Notes under the pieces: generated by a model
What the model was told of the DNA's origin: nothing
The model's input: the letters and a program-made list of their open reading frames with translations, nothing else
Database searches by the model: none
NCBI RefSeq assembly: GCF_946479885.1
Contig: NZ_CAMLHM010000001.1
Location: 186,001-250,000 of the forward strand
Length of the DNA: 64,000 nt
Direction: 5' to 3'
From: an uncultured Devosia sp.
GTDB lineage: Bacteria; Pseudomonadota; Alphaproteobacteria; Rhizobiales; Devosiaceae
Made by a program: the position numbers and the translations under genes
Shown: piece after piece, positions 51,716-61,522 of the stretch
How positions within the stretch are numbered: position 1 is the stretch's first letter
How the letters are laid out: each line of letters starts with the position of its first letter

Positions 51716-51883
51716 ATGAGCACCACCCGCAAGTTCTTTGCGACCCTTGGCACCTTCGTCGAAGTGTTCGGCAGCGCTGCTGCCGTCTCGAACGCGGTCG
51801 AGGGTGGTCGTGCGCCCAAGGCCAAGCACCTCAAGTCCCTCGGTATCGACGCCGACGCTTTCCGTTCGATCGGCAAGCTCTAA
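51716..51883 (+). CDS. 55-residue conserved small protein (DUF1127-like tail)
   Basis: Begins MSTTRKFFATLGTFVEVFGS, followed by AAAVSNAVEGGRAPKAKHLK and a C-terminal SLGIDADAFRSIGKL. ATG 51716 has GAGGAG eight bases ahead, which settles the start within a longer open frame. The helix-turn-LGID arrangement is of the type seen in short alphaproteobacterial proteins with a C-terminal 'LxxLGI' motif. A strong intrinsic terminator follows at 51952, so it is a separate, probably well-expressed single-gene transcript. Function is unknown. Confidence 0.78.
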   Translation: MSTTRKFFATLGTFVEVFGSAAAVSNAVEGGRAPKAKHLKSLGIDADAFRSIGKL

Positions 51884-51951
51884 GTCTCCCCTGACGCGGG
51901 GCGCTTTCCCTCCCTGGAGCGACCTGCGCCGAGCGACCGATCTGACGTGAG

Positions 51952-51994
51952 AAAGCCCGGATGCCCTTGAATGGGCGTCCGGGCTTTTGCTTTT
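51952..51994 (+). terminator. intrinsic terminator after the 55-residue gene
   Basis: AAAGCCCGGATGCCC at 51952-51966 pairs with GGGCGTCCGGGCTTT at 51973-51987 (one G-T/A mismatch area), with a 6-base loop and then TTTTGCTTTTC. It is the clearest Rho-independent terminator in the window, 69 bases after the stop at 51883. Confidence 0.9.
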
Positions 51995-51995
51995 C

Positions 51996-52143
51996 TATTC
52001 CTCTCCCCATCGGGGAGAGGTGGCCCGGCGAAGCCGGGTCGGTGAGGGGTAGTCCGGGGGCAAGCTCCGCAAGCTGAGTCAGCCGCAGCACCCCCTCATC
52101 CGCCCCTGCGGGGTACCTTCTCCCCGATGGGGAGAAGAATAAG
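51996..52143. repeat. family B composite inverted repeat, copy B5
   Basis: Left arm TATTCCTCTCCCCATCGGGG then AGAGGTGGCCC; right arm CCCCCTCATCCGCCCCTGCG, TACCTTCTCCCCGATGGGGA and GAAGAATAAGG. Tip and ends match copy B4. It lies between the terminator and the convergent tctA stop codon (52146). Confidence 0.85.
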
Positions 52144-52145
52144 GA

Positions 52146-53693
52146 TCAGTCTTCGTCGGCGGCCATCTGTTGCAGCACGGCACCCTTGCCGCGCAGCCGC
52201 AGGTAGAGCGGGATGAGCAGGGCGGCGGCGGCGATGATGTAGAGCGTGATGGCGATGGGCGTGTGCACCAGCACCATCGGATCACCCTGGCTGATGGCGA
52301 GCGCCCGACGCAACTGCTGCTCGGCCAGCGGCCCCAGGATGAGGCCGATAACCACGGGCGCGATGGGGTAGCCGAAGCGGCGCAGACCATAGCCGAGGAT
52401 GCCGAAGGCCAGCAGGATCAGCAGTTCGAACGAGAACGGGATCGGCCCGAGCCGGCCGGACATGGCGCCATTGGCGCCCAGCGTGCCGAGCGTGGCGAAG
52501 CTGAGGATGCCGGCATAGAGCCAGGGGCGCGGAATGGTCAGCAGCTTCACCCACAGGCCAATCAGCGGCAGGTTGAGCACCAGCAGCATGAAATTGGCCA
52601 CCAAGAGGCTGGCGATCAGCGACCAGACCAGCGGCGCGTTGTTGGCGAACAGCAAGGGACCCGGTTGCAGGCCGAACTGCTGGAAGCCGGCCAGCATGAT
52701 GGCGGCGGTGGCCGAGGTGGGCAGGCCCAGCGTCAGCAGCGGGACCAGCGTGCCGGCGGCCGAAGCGTTGTTGGCAGCTTCGGGCCCGGCCACGCCCTCG
52801 ATGGCGCCATTGCCGAATTCCTCGGGGTGCTTGGAGAGACGGCGTTCGGCGGCGTAGGAGAAGAAGGTGCCGATCTCGGCGCCGCCGGCGGGCATGGCGC
52901 CGATGGGGAAGCCGATGGCGGTGCCGCGCAGCCAGGCGCCCCAGGAGCGCTTCCAATCCTCGATCGTCATCCAGACCGAGCCCTTAACCGCCAGCACCTC
53001 TTCCTTGATCTGGGTGGCCGAGGCGGCGATGGCGAGGGTTTCGCCGATGGCGAAGAGGGCCACCGCGAGGGTCGTGACCTCGATGCCGTCGAGCAGGTCG
53101 GGAACACCGAACGCGAGGCGCGCCTGGCCCGATTGCAGGTCGATGCCGATGACGCCGAGGCCCAGGCCGATGAACAGCGCAGTGATGCCGCGCAGGGCGC
53201 TGTCGCCGAAGGCGGCCGAGACGGTGATGAAGGCCAGCACCATCAGCGCGAAATAGTCGGCGGGGCCGAAGGACAGGGCGACCTTGACCACCCAGGGCGC
53301 GAGGAAGGCCAGTGCCACGGTGGCGATGAGGCCGGCGACGAAGGAGCCGATGGCGGCGGTGGCGAGAGCCGGACCGCCCCTGCCCTTGCGGGCCATCTTG
53401 TTGCCCTCGAGCGCGGTGACGATCGAGGCGGATTCGCCCGGCGTATTGAGCAGGATCGAGGTGGTGGAGCCGCCATACATGCCGCCATAATAGATGCCGG
53501 CGAACATGATGAGCGAGCCGGTCGGGTCGAGCCGGTAGGTAACGGGCAGCAGCAGCGCCACGGTCAAAGCCGGGCCGATGCCGGGCAGCACGCCCACAGC
53601 GGTGCCCAGGGTGACGCCCAGCAGCGCGTAAAGCAGATTCTGCCATTGCATTGCGGCCATCAGGCCATTCGCAAGCAGACCGAAAGTGTCCAT
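52146..53693 (-). CDS. tctA: tripartite tricarboxylate transporter, large membrane subunit
   Basis: Inner-membrane protein of 515 residues with about 11-12 helices; the channel subunit of a TTT-family secondary transporter for citrate or other carboxylates. Marks of the family are [60 protein letters not shown]-like [59 protein letters not shown] and [18 protein letters not shown]. Both GLP-type loops are intact. It is last in the leftward order tctC-tctB-tctA, 15 bases after tctB. The last residues (AADED) lie at the edge of repeat B5. Confidence 0.94.
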   Translation of the reverse strand: MDTFGLLANGLMAAMQWQNLLYALLGVTLGTAVGVLPGIGPALTVALLLPVTYRLDPTGSLIMFAGIYYGGMYGGSTTSILLNTPGESASIVTALEGNKMARKGRGGPALATAAIGSFVAGLIATVALAFLAPWVVKVALSFGPADYFALMVLAFITVSAAFGDSALRGITALFIGLGLGVIGIDLQSGQARLAFGVPDLLDGIEVTTLAVALFAIGETLAIAASATQIKEEVLAVKGSVWMTIEDWKRSWGAWLRGTAIGFPIGAMPAGGAEIGTFFSYAAERRLSKHPEEFGNGAIEGVAGPEAANNASAAGTLVPLLTLGLPTSATAAIMLAGFQQFGLQPGPLLFANNAPLVWSLIASLLVANFMLLVLNLPLIGLWVKLLTIPRPWLYAGILSFATLGTLGANGAMSGRLGPIPFSFELLILLAFGILGYGLRRFGYPIAPVVIGLILGPLAEQQLRRALAISQGDPMVLVHTPIAITLYIIAAAALLIPLYLRLRGKGAVLQQMAADED

Positions 53694-53708
53694 GTCAGCG
53701 TCTTTCGC

Positions 53709-54194
53709 TCAGGGGATGAGGCGCTCGATGGGGCCGGTGGGCAAAGAGAGCTGCAGGCCGCGCGAGAAGATGAACCAGATGACGAAGGCCAGCACGAAAC
53801 CGATTGGGATGGTCTGCCACAGCGGGCCGCGGCCAAAGCCCTTGGCCGTGAAGGCGAACAGCACGGCGGTTCCGATGGAGAAGCCGGCCCAGCCGAGCAG
53901 CAGCATCTGGCCGACCAGCCCGCCGATGATCCACAGCATGGGACCGTAATTGTCCTTTTCGCGGGGCGGAAAGCTGCCGCGCAGAGCGGAGATCACGGTA
54001 CCGATCGAGAGCAGGATGAGACCGCCGGCGATCACATAGGGGAAGACCTGGGGGCCGACTTTGGCCTGGATGGGCGGCACGCGCATCTGCGCGGTCTGCC
54101 AGATGATGACGGCAGCGATGGCCGCCAGCACCAGCGCTATGACAAGCGCCGCCCCATCGGGGCGGCGCGCAAGGTTGGGTTGGCCTGAACTCAT
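53709..54194 (-). CDS. tctB: tripartite tricarboxylate transporter, small membrane subunit
   Basis: Inner-membrane protein of 161 residues with four helices, the poorly conserved small partner of TctA. The segment MRVPPIQAKVGPQVFPYVIAGGLILLSIGTVISAL after the first helix is the recognisable TctB motif. A second pair of helices follows (LWIIGGLVGQMLLLGWAGFSIGTAVLFAFTAKGFG; TIPIGFVLAFVIWFIFSRGLQLSLPTG). The start overlaps the tctC stop by 4 bases and the stop is 15 bases before tctA, so the three form one operon. Confidence 0.9.
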   Translation of the reverse strand: MSSGQPNLARRPDGAALVIALVLAAIAAVIIWQTAQMRVPPIQAKVGPQVFPYVIAGGLILLSIGTVISALRGSFPPREKDNYGPMLWIIGGLVGQMLLLGWAGFSIGTAVLFAFTAKGFGRGPLWQTIPIGFVLAFVIWFIFSRGLQLSLPTGPIERLIP

Positions 54195-55135
54195 TGCACG
54201 AGGCCAATGTCTTTCAGGATGCCTGATGTCGCCTCGATGTCGGAGGCGAGCTGGGCGTCGAAATCGGCACCGGCAAGGTACATGTCCTGCCAGCCCTTGG
54301 TTTCGAGCGTCTGCTTCCAGGTCGCCGAGGTCACGAGCTTTTCGATGTCGGCATTGATGGTGGCCTTCTGCTCCTCGGTGATGCCAGGGGCAGCGGCGAC
54401 CATGCGCCAGTTTTCGACGACGAGATCGACGCCGGCTTCGCTGAGGGTCGGGATTTCCGAACCAGCCAGACGCGCGGCGCCGGTCGAGGCGAGAGCCCGC
54501 AGGTCGCCCGATTCGATCTGGGCGGCGAACTCGCCGAGGCCCGAAATGCCGACGGTCACCTGGCCGCCGAGTACGGCAGCAAGGGCTTCGCCACCGCCCG
54601 AGAAGGCGATGTAGTTGACGGTGGTGGGATCGACGCCGACGGTCTTGGCGAAGAGGCCAGCCGCGATGTGATCGACGCCGCCGGCCGAGCCACCGGCCCA
54701 GGAGACGGAGCCGGGATCGGCCTTGAGCTTGGCAATCAGGTCATCGACCGTCTTGAGCTCGGACGCTGCCGGCACCACGATCACATCGGACTCGCCGGTG
54801 AGGCGGGCAATCGGAGTGACGTTGGCGAGCGAAACCGGCGAAGCGTTGGTGAGGATGGCGCCGACCATCACATAGCCGCCGACGATGAGGGCATTGGGAT
54901 TGCCGGTCGACTGGTTGACGAACTGGGCGAGGCCAATCGTGCCACCGGCACCGGGAACGTTGGTCACCTGCACATTGCCCGAAATGCCTTCGGCCTGCAT
55001 GGCCTCCTGCATGGAACGGGCCGTCTGGTCCCAACCGCCGCCGGGGGCAGCGGGGGCCATGATGGTGTAGTCGGCGGCGAAAGCGGGAACAGCCATTGCG
55101 CCAGAAACCAGCGCGGCCAAGAGCAGCTTGTTCAT
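54191..55135 (-). CDS. tctC: tripartite tricarboxylate transporter, substrate-binding subunit
   Basis: Periplasmic binding protein of 314 residues (Bug family). Signal peptide MNKLLLAALVSGAMAVPAFAA precedes YTIMAPAAPGGGWDQTARSMQEAM. NVPGAGGTIGLAQFVNQ and WAGGSAGGVDHIAAGLF form the carboxylate-binding loops. GGGAGG lies shortly before ATG 55135, which is therefore preferred to the in-frame ATG at 55147. It is first in the operon tctCBA. The two-component genes at 48161-51313 probably regulate it. The upstream 160 bases hold the promoter; no clear operator was found. Confidence 0.93.
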   Translation of the reverse strand: MNKLLLAALVSGAMAVPAFAADYTIMAPAAPGGGWDQTARSMQEAMQAEGISGNVQVTNVPGAGGTIGLAQFVNQSTGNPNALIVGGYVMVGAILTNASPVSLANVTPIARLTGESDVIVVPAASELKTVDDLIAKLKADPGSVSWAGGSAGGVDHIAAGLFAKTVGVDPTTVNYIAFSGGGEALAAVLGGQVTVGISGLGEFAAQIESGDLRALASTGAARLAGSEIPTLSEAGVDLVVENWRMVAAAPGITEEQKATINADIEKLVTSATWKQTLETKGWQDMYLAGADFDAQLASDIEATSGILKDIGLVQ

Positions 55136-55295
55136 AAGTCCTCCCATGTCATATCCGGAACGTCGTTGCGTTCGTGACGAGGGAGAATAGGCCGCGTCCC
55201 TGTCACCGTCCTGTCAGCGCGGCGCGAGTGCCATGCGACTTTGGTCCGGCTGGATAGCTGAGGGCAGCTTGCGCCAGCGGCGGGACGATTGCAAC

Positions 55296-57146
55296 TCAGG
55301 CGGTGCGGCGTTCGGCCTGGTCGCCTGCGGTCACGGCAGGCTTCTGCGCAAACAGGCTGAGCAGGCGCGTCGCATCTTCCATCGAGCATGGACGGGCATA
55401 GAGGTAGCCCTGACCCATGGCACAGCCGAGCTGGGACAGGATGCGTGCCTGCTCGGGCGTTTCGATGCCTTCGGCGACCAGCCGCATGTCGAGCTTGCGG
55501 GCAATGTCGATGATGGAGCCCACCACGACATCACAGGCCGCATCGCTGCCCAGGCGGGCGACGAAGGAGCGGTCGATCTTGATGACGTCGACGGGAAAGC
55601 TCAGCAGGTGGGTCAGCGAGGCAAAGCCGGTGCCGAAATCGTCGAGCGCGACCAAGAGGCCCCGTTCGCGCAGGGCCTTTACCGCCCGGGGCACCATCTG
55701 GTCATTGCCGCCCATGTAGACGGACTCGTTGACCTCAAGCACGACATGCTTGAGCGGCACGCCGGCGCGCTCGAAGGTGTCGACGATCCGGCGTTCGAGA
55801 TCGCCGCGCTGGAAATCGCCGGTCGTCACGTTGATGCCGACATGCTGGAAGTCGATGCCCAGATCGAGCCAATGCCGGATATCGCCGGCGATCTGGGTCA
55901 GCATCTGCCCGGTCAACTGCCAGGCGATGCGTGGATCGGCCAGCGCAGCATGGAACTCGCCGGCTGTGGCAATGCGGCCATCGGGCATGCGCATGCGCGC
56001 CAGCGCCTCGAGGCCAACCACTTCCGCCGTACCAAGCCGCACGATCGGCTGATAATGCGCGATCATGCGTTTTTCCGTCAGGGCCTGATCCACCGCGCGC
56101 ACCATATTGGCGCGCTCGACCATGGAGGTGCGCAGGCCGGGGGTGAAGCGGACATAGCCGCCGCGCCGGGTCTCCTTGGCGTGATAGAGGGCAAAATCGG
56201 CATTCTGGCTGAGCGAGGCGCCATCGACCCCGTCCGGCCCAAACAGCGCACCGCCTATGGTGATATGCGGGTCGATGGTCTGCTCGCCGGCCTGGATGAG
56301 GCCGCGCACGGCCGCGAGCATGCGGTTGGCGGCGTGCTCGAGGCCGTCATGGCTGTCGCAATCGGTCACCAGCACGGCGAACTCGTCGCCGCCCAGGCGG
56401 CAGGCCGTCAGCGCGGGGTGGCAATCGCCGATCCGCTCGGCCACGGTGCGGATCAGCATGTCGCCGAATATATGGCCCACTGTGTCATTGACCAGCTTGA
56501 GGTGGTCGATATCGACCAGCAACAGGCCGAAGGGCTCGTCCAGCGCGATGGCCTGGATCAGCATTTCGTTGAACCGGCCACGATTGGGCAGGCCGGTCAG
56601 CACGTCGAAATAGGCCAGGCGATAATTGCGCTGGCGAACCTGCTCATGCTCGATGGCGATGGCGCAGAGGCGCACGCAGGTCTGGACGATGCTGCGCTCC
56701 AGCTCGTCGGGGCCGCGGCTGCTGGCATAGTAGAAGGCGAACGTGCCCACAACCCGGCCGTCGCGATCGCAAATCGGGGTGGACCAGCAGGCGCGCAGGC
56801 CAAGGGGCTCGGCCAGACCGCGATAATCGTCCCACAGCGGATCGGTGGCAATGTCGGTGACGATGACCGGTTCATTGCGGAAAGCGGCCGTTCCGCATGA
56901 GCCGGCCATGGGGCCGCTAGGGATATCGTCGATGGCACTGGAATAGGCGAGCGGGAGGCTGGGCGCCGCCAGTGGGTGCAGGAGGCCATCGGCATCGACC
57001 GTCAGGATCGAGCAGATGGCGTCGGGCGCCAGCGCCTCGGCCCTGCGGCACAGCAGATCGGCGACAGCCACGAGCGGTTCGCCGCAGGCGATCGTTTCGA
57101 GTATCTCAGTCTGCAGCCGCAGCAGCAGAGCACTATCGCTGTTCAT
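55296..57146 (-). CDS. GAF-GGDEF-EAL cyclic-di-GMP turnover protein
   Basis: A 616-residue cytoplasmic protein. A GAF domain (about 15-165) is followed by a diguanylate cyclase domain with the intact GGDEF at 252-256 and a phosphodiesterase domain with E380-A-L, INVTTGDF, LEVNES, LDDFGTGFASLTHLLSFPVDVIKIDRSF and GIETPEQA, also with all catalytic residues. Both making and breaking of c-di-GMP are therefore possible, with the balance probably set by the GAF ligand. The RxxD inhibitory site before GGDEF is not obvious. No membrane segment is seen. It is a single gene between tctCBA and the carbohydrate ABC operon. Confidence 0.93.
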   Translation of the reverse strand: MNSDSALLLRLQTEILETIACGEPLVAVADLLCRRAEALAPDAICSILTVDADGLLHPLAAPSLPLAYSSAIDDIPSGPMAGSCGTAAFRNEPVIVTDIATDPLWDDYRGLAEPLGLRACWSTPICDRDGRVVGTFAFYYASSRGPDELERSIVQTCVRLCAIAIEHEQVRQRNYRLAYFDVLTGLPNRGRFNEMLIQAIALDEPFGLLLVDIDHLKLVNDTVGHIFGDMLIRTVAERIGDCHPALTACRLGGDEFAVLVTDCDSHDGLEHAANRMLAAVRGLIQAGEQTIDPHITIGGALFGPDGVDGASLSQNADFALYHAKETRRGGYVRFTPGLRTSMVERANMVRAVDQALTEKRMIAHYQPIVRLGTAEVVGLEALARMRMPDGRIATAGEFHAALADPRIAWQLTGQMLTQIAGDIRHWLDLGIDFQHVGINVTTGDFQRGDLERRIVDTFERAGVPLKHVVLEVNESVYMGGNDQMVPRAVKALRERGLLVALDDFGTGFASLTHLLSFPVDVIKIDRSFVARLGSDAACDVVVGSIIDIARKLDMRLVAEGIETPEQARILSQLGCAMGQGYLYARPCSMEDATRLLSLFAQKPAVTAGDQAERRTA

Positions 57147-57270
57147 CCATCCCGCCCTCGACCATCAGGCAGAGTAACGCGGCGGAATGAAACGGCAGTT
57201 CCAAAGATGGATTGCCTTGCGCCGAGGCGCGCAGGACATCGTTAGGGATGTGGACCGGCTCGTCGCGCCG

Positions 57271-58353
<1,083 letters not shown>

Positions 58354-58357
58354 AAGT

Positions 58358-59185
58358 CTATCCTTTGACGGCGCCAGCGGTCATCCCCGCCACGATCTGC
58401 CGGTTGAAGAACAGGAAGACCAGCAAGGGGGGAATGGTGATGAGGGCAATGTTGGTGAAGAGCAGGTTGTAGGACGTCTGGAACTGGCTCTGGAAGTTGT
58501 AGAGCGTCAGCTGCACCGTCGCATTGGCATTGCCCGGCAGGTAGTAAAGCGGGTTGGTGAAATCGTTGAAGATGGCCACCGACTGCACCACGATATTGGT
58601 GACTGTCACCGGCCAGAGCAAAGGCAGGATGACCCGGAAGAACACGTCGAACGGTCGCGCGCCGTCGATGATCGCGGCCTCATCCAGCTCGCGCGGGATG
58701 GTCGAGATGAAGGCGCGGTAGAGCAGGATGGTGAAGGGCAGGCCATAGGCGACCTCGATCAGCACCAGCCCGTGCAGTCGCCCGAAGAGCTGGGTGCCCT
58801 GCAGCAGCCAGATGGTCGGCACCACGGCGGGCGGGATCATCAGCCCGGCCAGGATCAGGAACTCGATCACGCCGTTGAAGCGTGTCTTGCGGCGCTGCAG
58901 GACGAAACCCACCATGGCCCCGAATATGACCAGCAGGATCACGCTGGCCACGGTGAGAATAGTTGAATTGACGAAGGCCGTGAGCAGCATCCAGTTGCGG
59001 GTGGTGACCACCTCGGCGATGTTGCCCCACAGGTAATTGCCCGCCGGCCAGGAAAAATCGAGCAAAGCGGCCTGCTTGCGGTCCTTGAACGCCATCAGCA
59101 GGATGAAGGCGAAGGGCACCAGGAAAACGACCACTGAAACCAGGATGGCGACGGCGCTGAGCCAGTGACGACGAAGGGCGGTCAT
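58358..59185 (-). CDS. carbohydrate ABC transporter permease 2 (MalG-type)
   Basis: Inner-membrane permease of 275 residues with six helices. It starts [39 protein letters not shown]. The EAA loop is [30 protein letters not shown], which docks onto the ATPase at 57271. The start overlaps the stop of the other permease by 4 bases (59182-59185), so the two are translationally coupled and form the usual MalF/MalG-like pair of CUT1 systems. Confidence 0.94.
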   Translation of the reverse strand: MTALRRHWLSAVAILVSVVVFLVPFAFILLMAFKDRKQAALLDFSWPAGNYLWGNIAEVVTTRNWMLLTAFVNSTILTVASVILLVIFGAMVGFVLQRRKTRFNGVIEFLILAGLMIPPAVVPTIWLLQGTQLFGRLHGLVLIEVAYGLPFTILLYRAFISTIPRELDEAAIIDGARPFDVFFRVILPLLWPVTVTNIVVQSVAIFNDFTNPLYYLPGNANATVQLTLYNFQSQFQTSYNLLFTNIALITIPPLLVFLFFNRQIVAGMTAGAVKG

Positions 59186-60096
59186 TCATGCCCCTCCTTG
59201 CGATTGAGCAGCATGGTGAGCGGCACGACCAGCACGGCGATGAGGATGAACAGCACCACATTGCCGGCGGTGGAGAGCCCGTAAAAGCCCGCCTGGTACT
59301 GCTTGTAGATCACCGAGGCCACCGTGTCGGAGGCAAAGCCCGGCCCGCCGCGCGTCATGGCCCAGATCAGATCGAAGGTGCGCAGGCCGCCGATGAAACT
59401 CAGCGTGATGACCGTGACCGTTGCCGGGCGGCAGAGCGGCAGGGTGACGTAAAAGAAGTTCTGCAGCGTGGTGGCGCCATCGATGCGGGCAGCTTCGTAG
59501 TAGTCCTTGGGAATGGCGACGATGCCGGCAATGTAGATGACGGTGGCGAGGCCCACGCCCTTCCACACATCGACCAGGGCCACCGAGAACAGCGCCAGGT
59601 TGGGGTTGGTCAGCCAGCCCGGCCCCTTGATGCCAAGCAGCGCCAGGCCCTCGTTGATCATGCCCTGGGTGGGGTGCATCAGCACGGTGAAGGTGATGCC
59701 GACGCCCACGGTCGATACGAGGACGGGGAAGAAGACCACCGAACGCAGATAGCCGCGGGCCGCGATCTGGCTGGTGAGGAGCACAGCCAGCAGCAGACCC
59801 AGCACCACCTTGAGGCCGGAGGTGACCACCGCATAGAACACGGTATTGATCAGGCCCTTGATGAGGAACGGTTCGCGCAGGAACTGGGCGAAATTGTCGA
59901 GGCCGATAAAGGTGGAACTGAACAGGTTCCAGCGCGTCAGGCTGAAATAGAGCGAAGCGAACGTCGGCAGCAGGAATAGCAGGCCATAGATCACCGCCGC
60001 CGGCAGGAAGAACCAGCCCGGATAGGGTGAGCGTCGCTTCAGGGCCGGAATGGAAGCGGCGCCAGCGGCCGTTCCGGTATCAGTCATCACGGCCAT
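59182..60096 (-). CDS. carbohydrate ABC transporter permease 1 (MalF-type)
   Basis: Inner-membrane permease of 304 residues with a longer cytoplasmic N-terminus, then PYPGWFFLPAAVIYGLLFLLPTFASLYFSLTRWN. The EAA loop is DYYEAARIDGATTLQNFFYVTLPLCRPATVTV. GAGGAG seven bases before ATG 60096 decides the start; the frame runs up to 60141. It forms the translocation channel with the product of 58358. The binding protein gene lies upstream. Confidence 0.94.
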   Translation of the reverse strand: MAVMTDTGTAAGAASIPALKRRSPYPGWFFLPAAVIYGLLFLLPTFASLYFSLTRWNLFSSTFIGLDNFAQFLREPFLIKGLINTVFYAVVTSGLKVVLGLLLAVLLTSQIAARGYLRSVVFFPVLVSTVGVGITFTVLMHPTQGMINEGLALLGIKGPGWLTNPNLALFSVALVDVWKGVGLATVIYIAGIVAIPKDYYEAARIDGATTLQNFFYVTLPLCRPATVTVITLSFIGGLRTFDLIWAMTRGGPGFASDTVASVIYKQYQAGFYGLSTAGNVVLFILIAVLVVPLTMLLNRKEGHE

Positions 60097-60165
60097 GGAC
60101 GTCTCCTCGGGAAGTTGGCGGCTTCGGGTGAGACCAGGCACCCGAAGCCGCCCATGGGCAAGTGC

Positions 60166-61464
60166 TTACCAGCCAGGGAGGCCGAGCTGCTGAGCCTGCT
60201 TGCGCACATCTTCGTCGTAAAGCGCCGCGCCATCGGCGGCGGGCCGGATGCCGGAACCGACTTCCACCGTGATCTGCTCGAGCGCCGGGCCCTTGATGGG
60301 CGAGAGGAATTCGAGCGCCGGACCATTCTGCCCGCCTTCGGCGAAGTAGGGCAGCATGTCGCTTACTGCCGGCGGCACGTCATCAGGCAGGGTGCAGCCG
60401 TTGATCAGGTAGGGGCCCGAAGCGCCACCGGCGCGGGTCTGGGCTTCGCAACCCTCGACGCTGGCGACGAAGGCCACGAATTTCTTGGCGGCATCGAGGT
60501 TGGACGTGGTTTGCGGGATGTAGATGCCATCGGGCATCCAGACCGTCAGGCCATTGAGGGCAGCATCGTCGCCCGGCTGGGCAAAGAAGCCGACATTGGC
60601 CAGGTTTTCCGGGTAGGTCGCGGCGATGGCCGTGGTTGCGAAGGTCAGCATCGGGTAGTGCGCGCCCTCGCCTGCCGAGACCATGCGCACGCCGTCGTCA
60701 TACTTGGCGGCGCCGAAGTCCTCGTTGAGATAGCCGGCGTCGAACACTTCCTGCAGCTTCTCGAAGCCGCGGGTGGCGGCAGGGTCGGTGGCGAACTTGG
60801 CTTCGCCGGCGGTGTAGCGGTCGGCAAAGCTCGGGTCCTTGGCCGAGACGTTGAAATAGTCCGCGAGCACGAAGAGCTGGCTGGTCCAGGTATCACCATA
60901 GGTCTGGATCACGGCAACCTTGCCGGCGGCCTTGATCTTTTCGTTATTGGCCATGAACTCGGCCCAGGTCTTGGGGACGGTCAGGCCCAGTTCTGCGTAG
61001 ATGGCCTTGTTGTAGTAGATGCCGCCGCCCATGGCCGCACCCATGGGAGCGCCGCGCACGGTGCCATCGGGCGCCGTCACCACCTGCTTGAACGAGGGCT
61101 GCACATCGGCCTGCCATGGCTCGTTGGTGAGATCGACCAGGAACTGGGCAGGATTGATGGCCTGGAACAGCGAACCGGAATTGTAGCGGAAGACATCGGC
61201 CATGGCCCCGGTGGCCAGGCGAGTCTTGATCATGTTGTCGCCCTCGGCGCCGCCGGGGCGGGTCTCGATGTCGATATTGATGTCGGGGTTTGCCGCCTCG
61301 AACGACTTCACCAGTTCCTCCGCCACGGCAACGCCATCGGCGCCGCTGGGGATGAGATAGGTGAGGTTGATGCTCTGGGCATAGCTTGCGCCGCTCAGTG
61401 CCGTCATGGCCAGCAGGCCGGCCGACAGGCCGGTCAGGGCCATCCTGCGGGAAGTCTTGTTCAT
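60166..61464 (-). CDS. carbohydrate ABC transporter substrate-binding protein
   Basis: Periplasmic binding protein of family 1 (sugar type), 432 residues. Signal peptide MNKTSRRMALTGLSAGLLAM-type with a twin-Arg-like RR is followed by SINLTYLIPSGADGVAVAEELVKSFEAANPDINIDIETRPGG. RLATGAMADVFRYNSGSL and IYYNKAIYAELGLTVPKTWAEFMA are the usual inner contacts. GGGAG precedes ATG 61464. Because the first gene of the operon is a GH78 rhamnosidase, the likely ligand is rhamnose or a rhamnose-containing oligosaccharide; that is inferred from context only. Confidence 0.93.
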   Translation of the reverse strand: MNKTSRRMALTGLSAGLLAMTALSGASYAQSINLTYLIPSGADGVAVAEELVKSFEAANPDINIDIETRPGGAEGDNMIKTRLATGAMADVFRYNSGSLFQAINPAQFLVDLTNEPWQADVQPSFKQVVTAPDGTVRGAPMGAAMGGGIYYNKAIYAELGLTVPKTWAEFMANNEKIKAAGKVAVIQTYGDTWTSQLFVLADYFNVSAKDPSFADRYTAGEAKFATDPAATRGFEKLQEVFDAGYLNEDFGAAKYDDGVRMVSAGEGAHYPMLTFATTAIAATYPENLANVGFFAQPGDDAALNGLTVWMPDGIYIPQTTSNLDAAKKFVAFVASVEGCEAQTRAGGASGPYLINGCTLPDDVPPAVSDMLPYFAEGGQNGPALEFLSPIKGPALEQITVEVGSGIRPAADGAALYDEDVRKQAQQLGLPGW

Positions 61465-61522
61465 GTGTCTCTCTCCCTTTAGCGCCCGCACTATGCGGGC
61501 AGTCCAAGCCGCCGCCTGTTGA

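Noticed and set aside
52170..54188. 672-codon open frame on the plus strand opposite tctAB
   Set aside because: Gln/Gly/Asp-rich antisense of two membrane-protein genes, spanning both and the gap between them.
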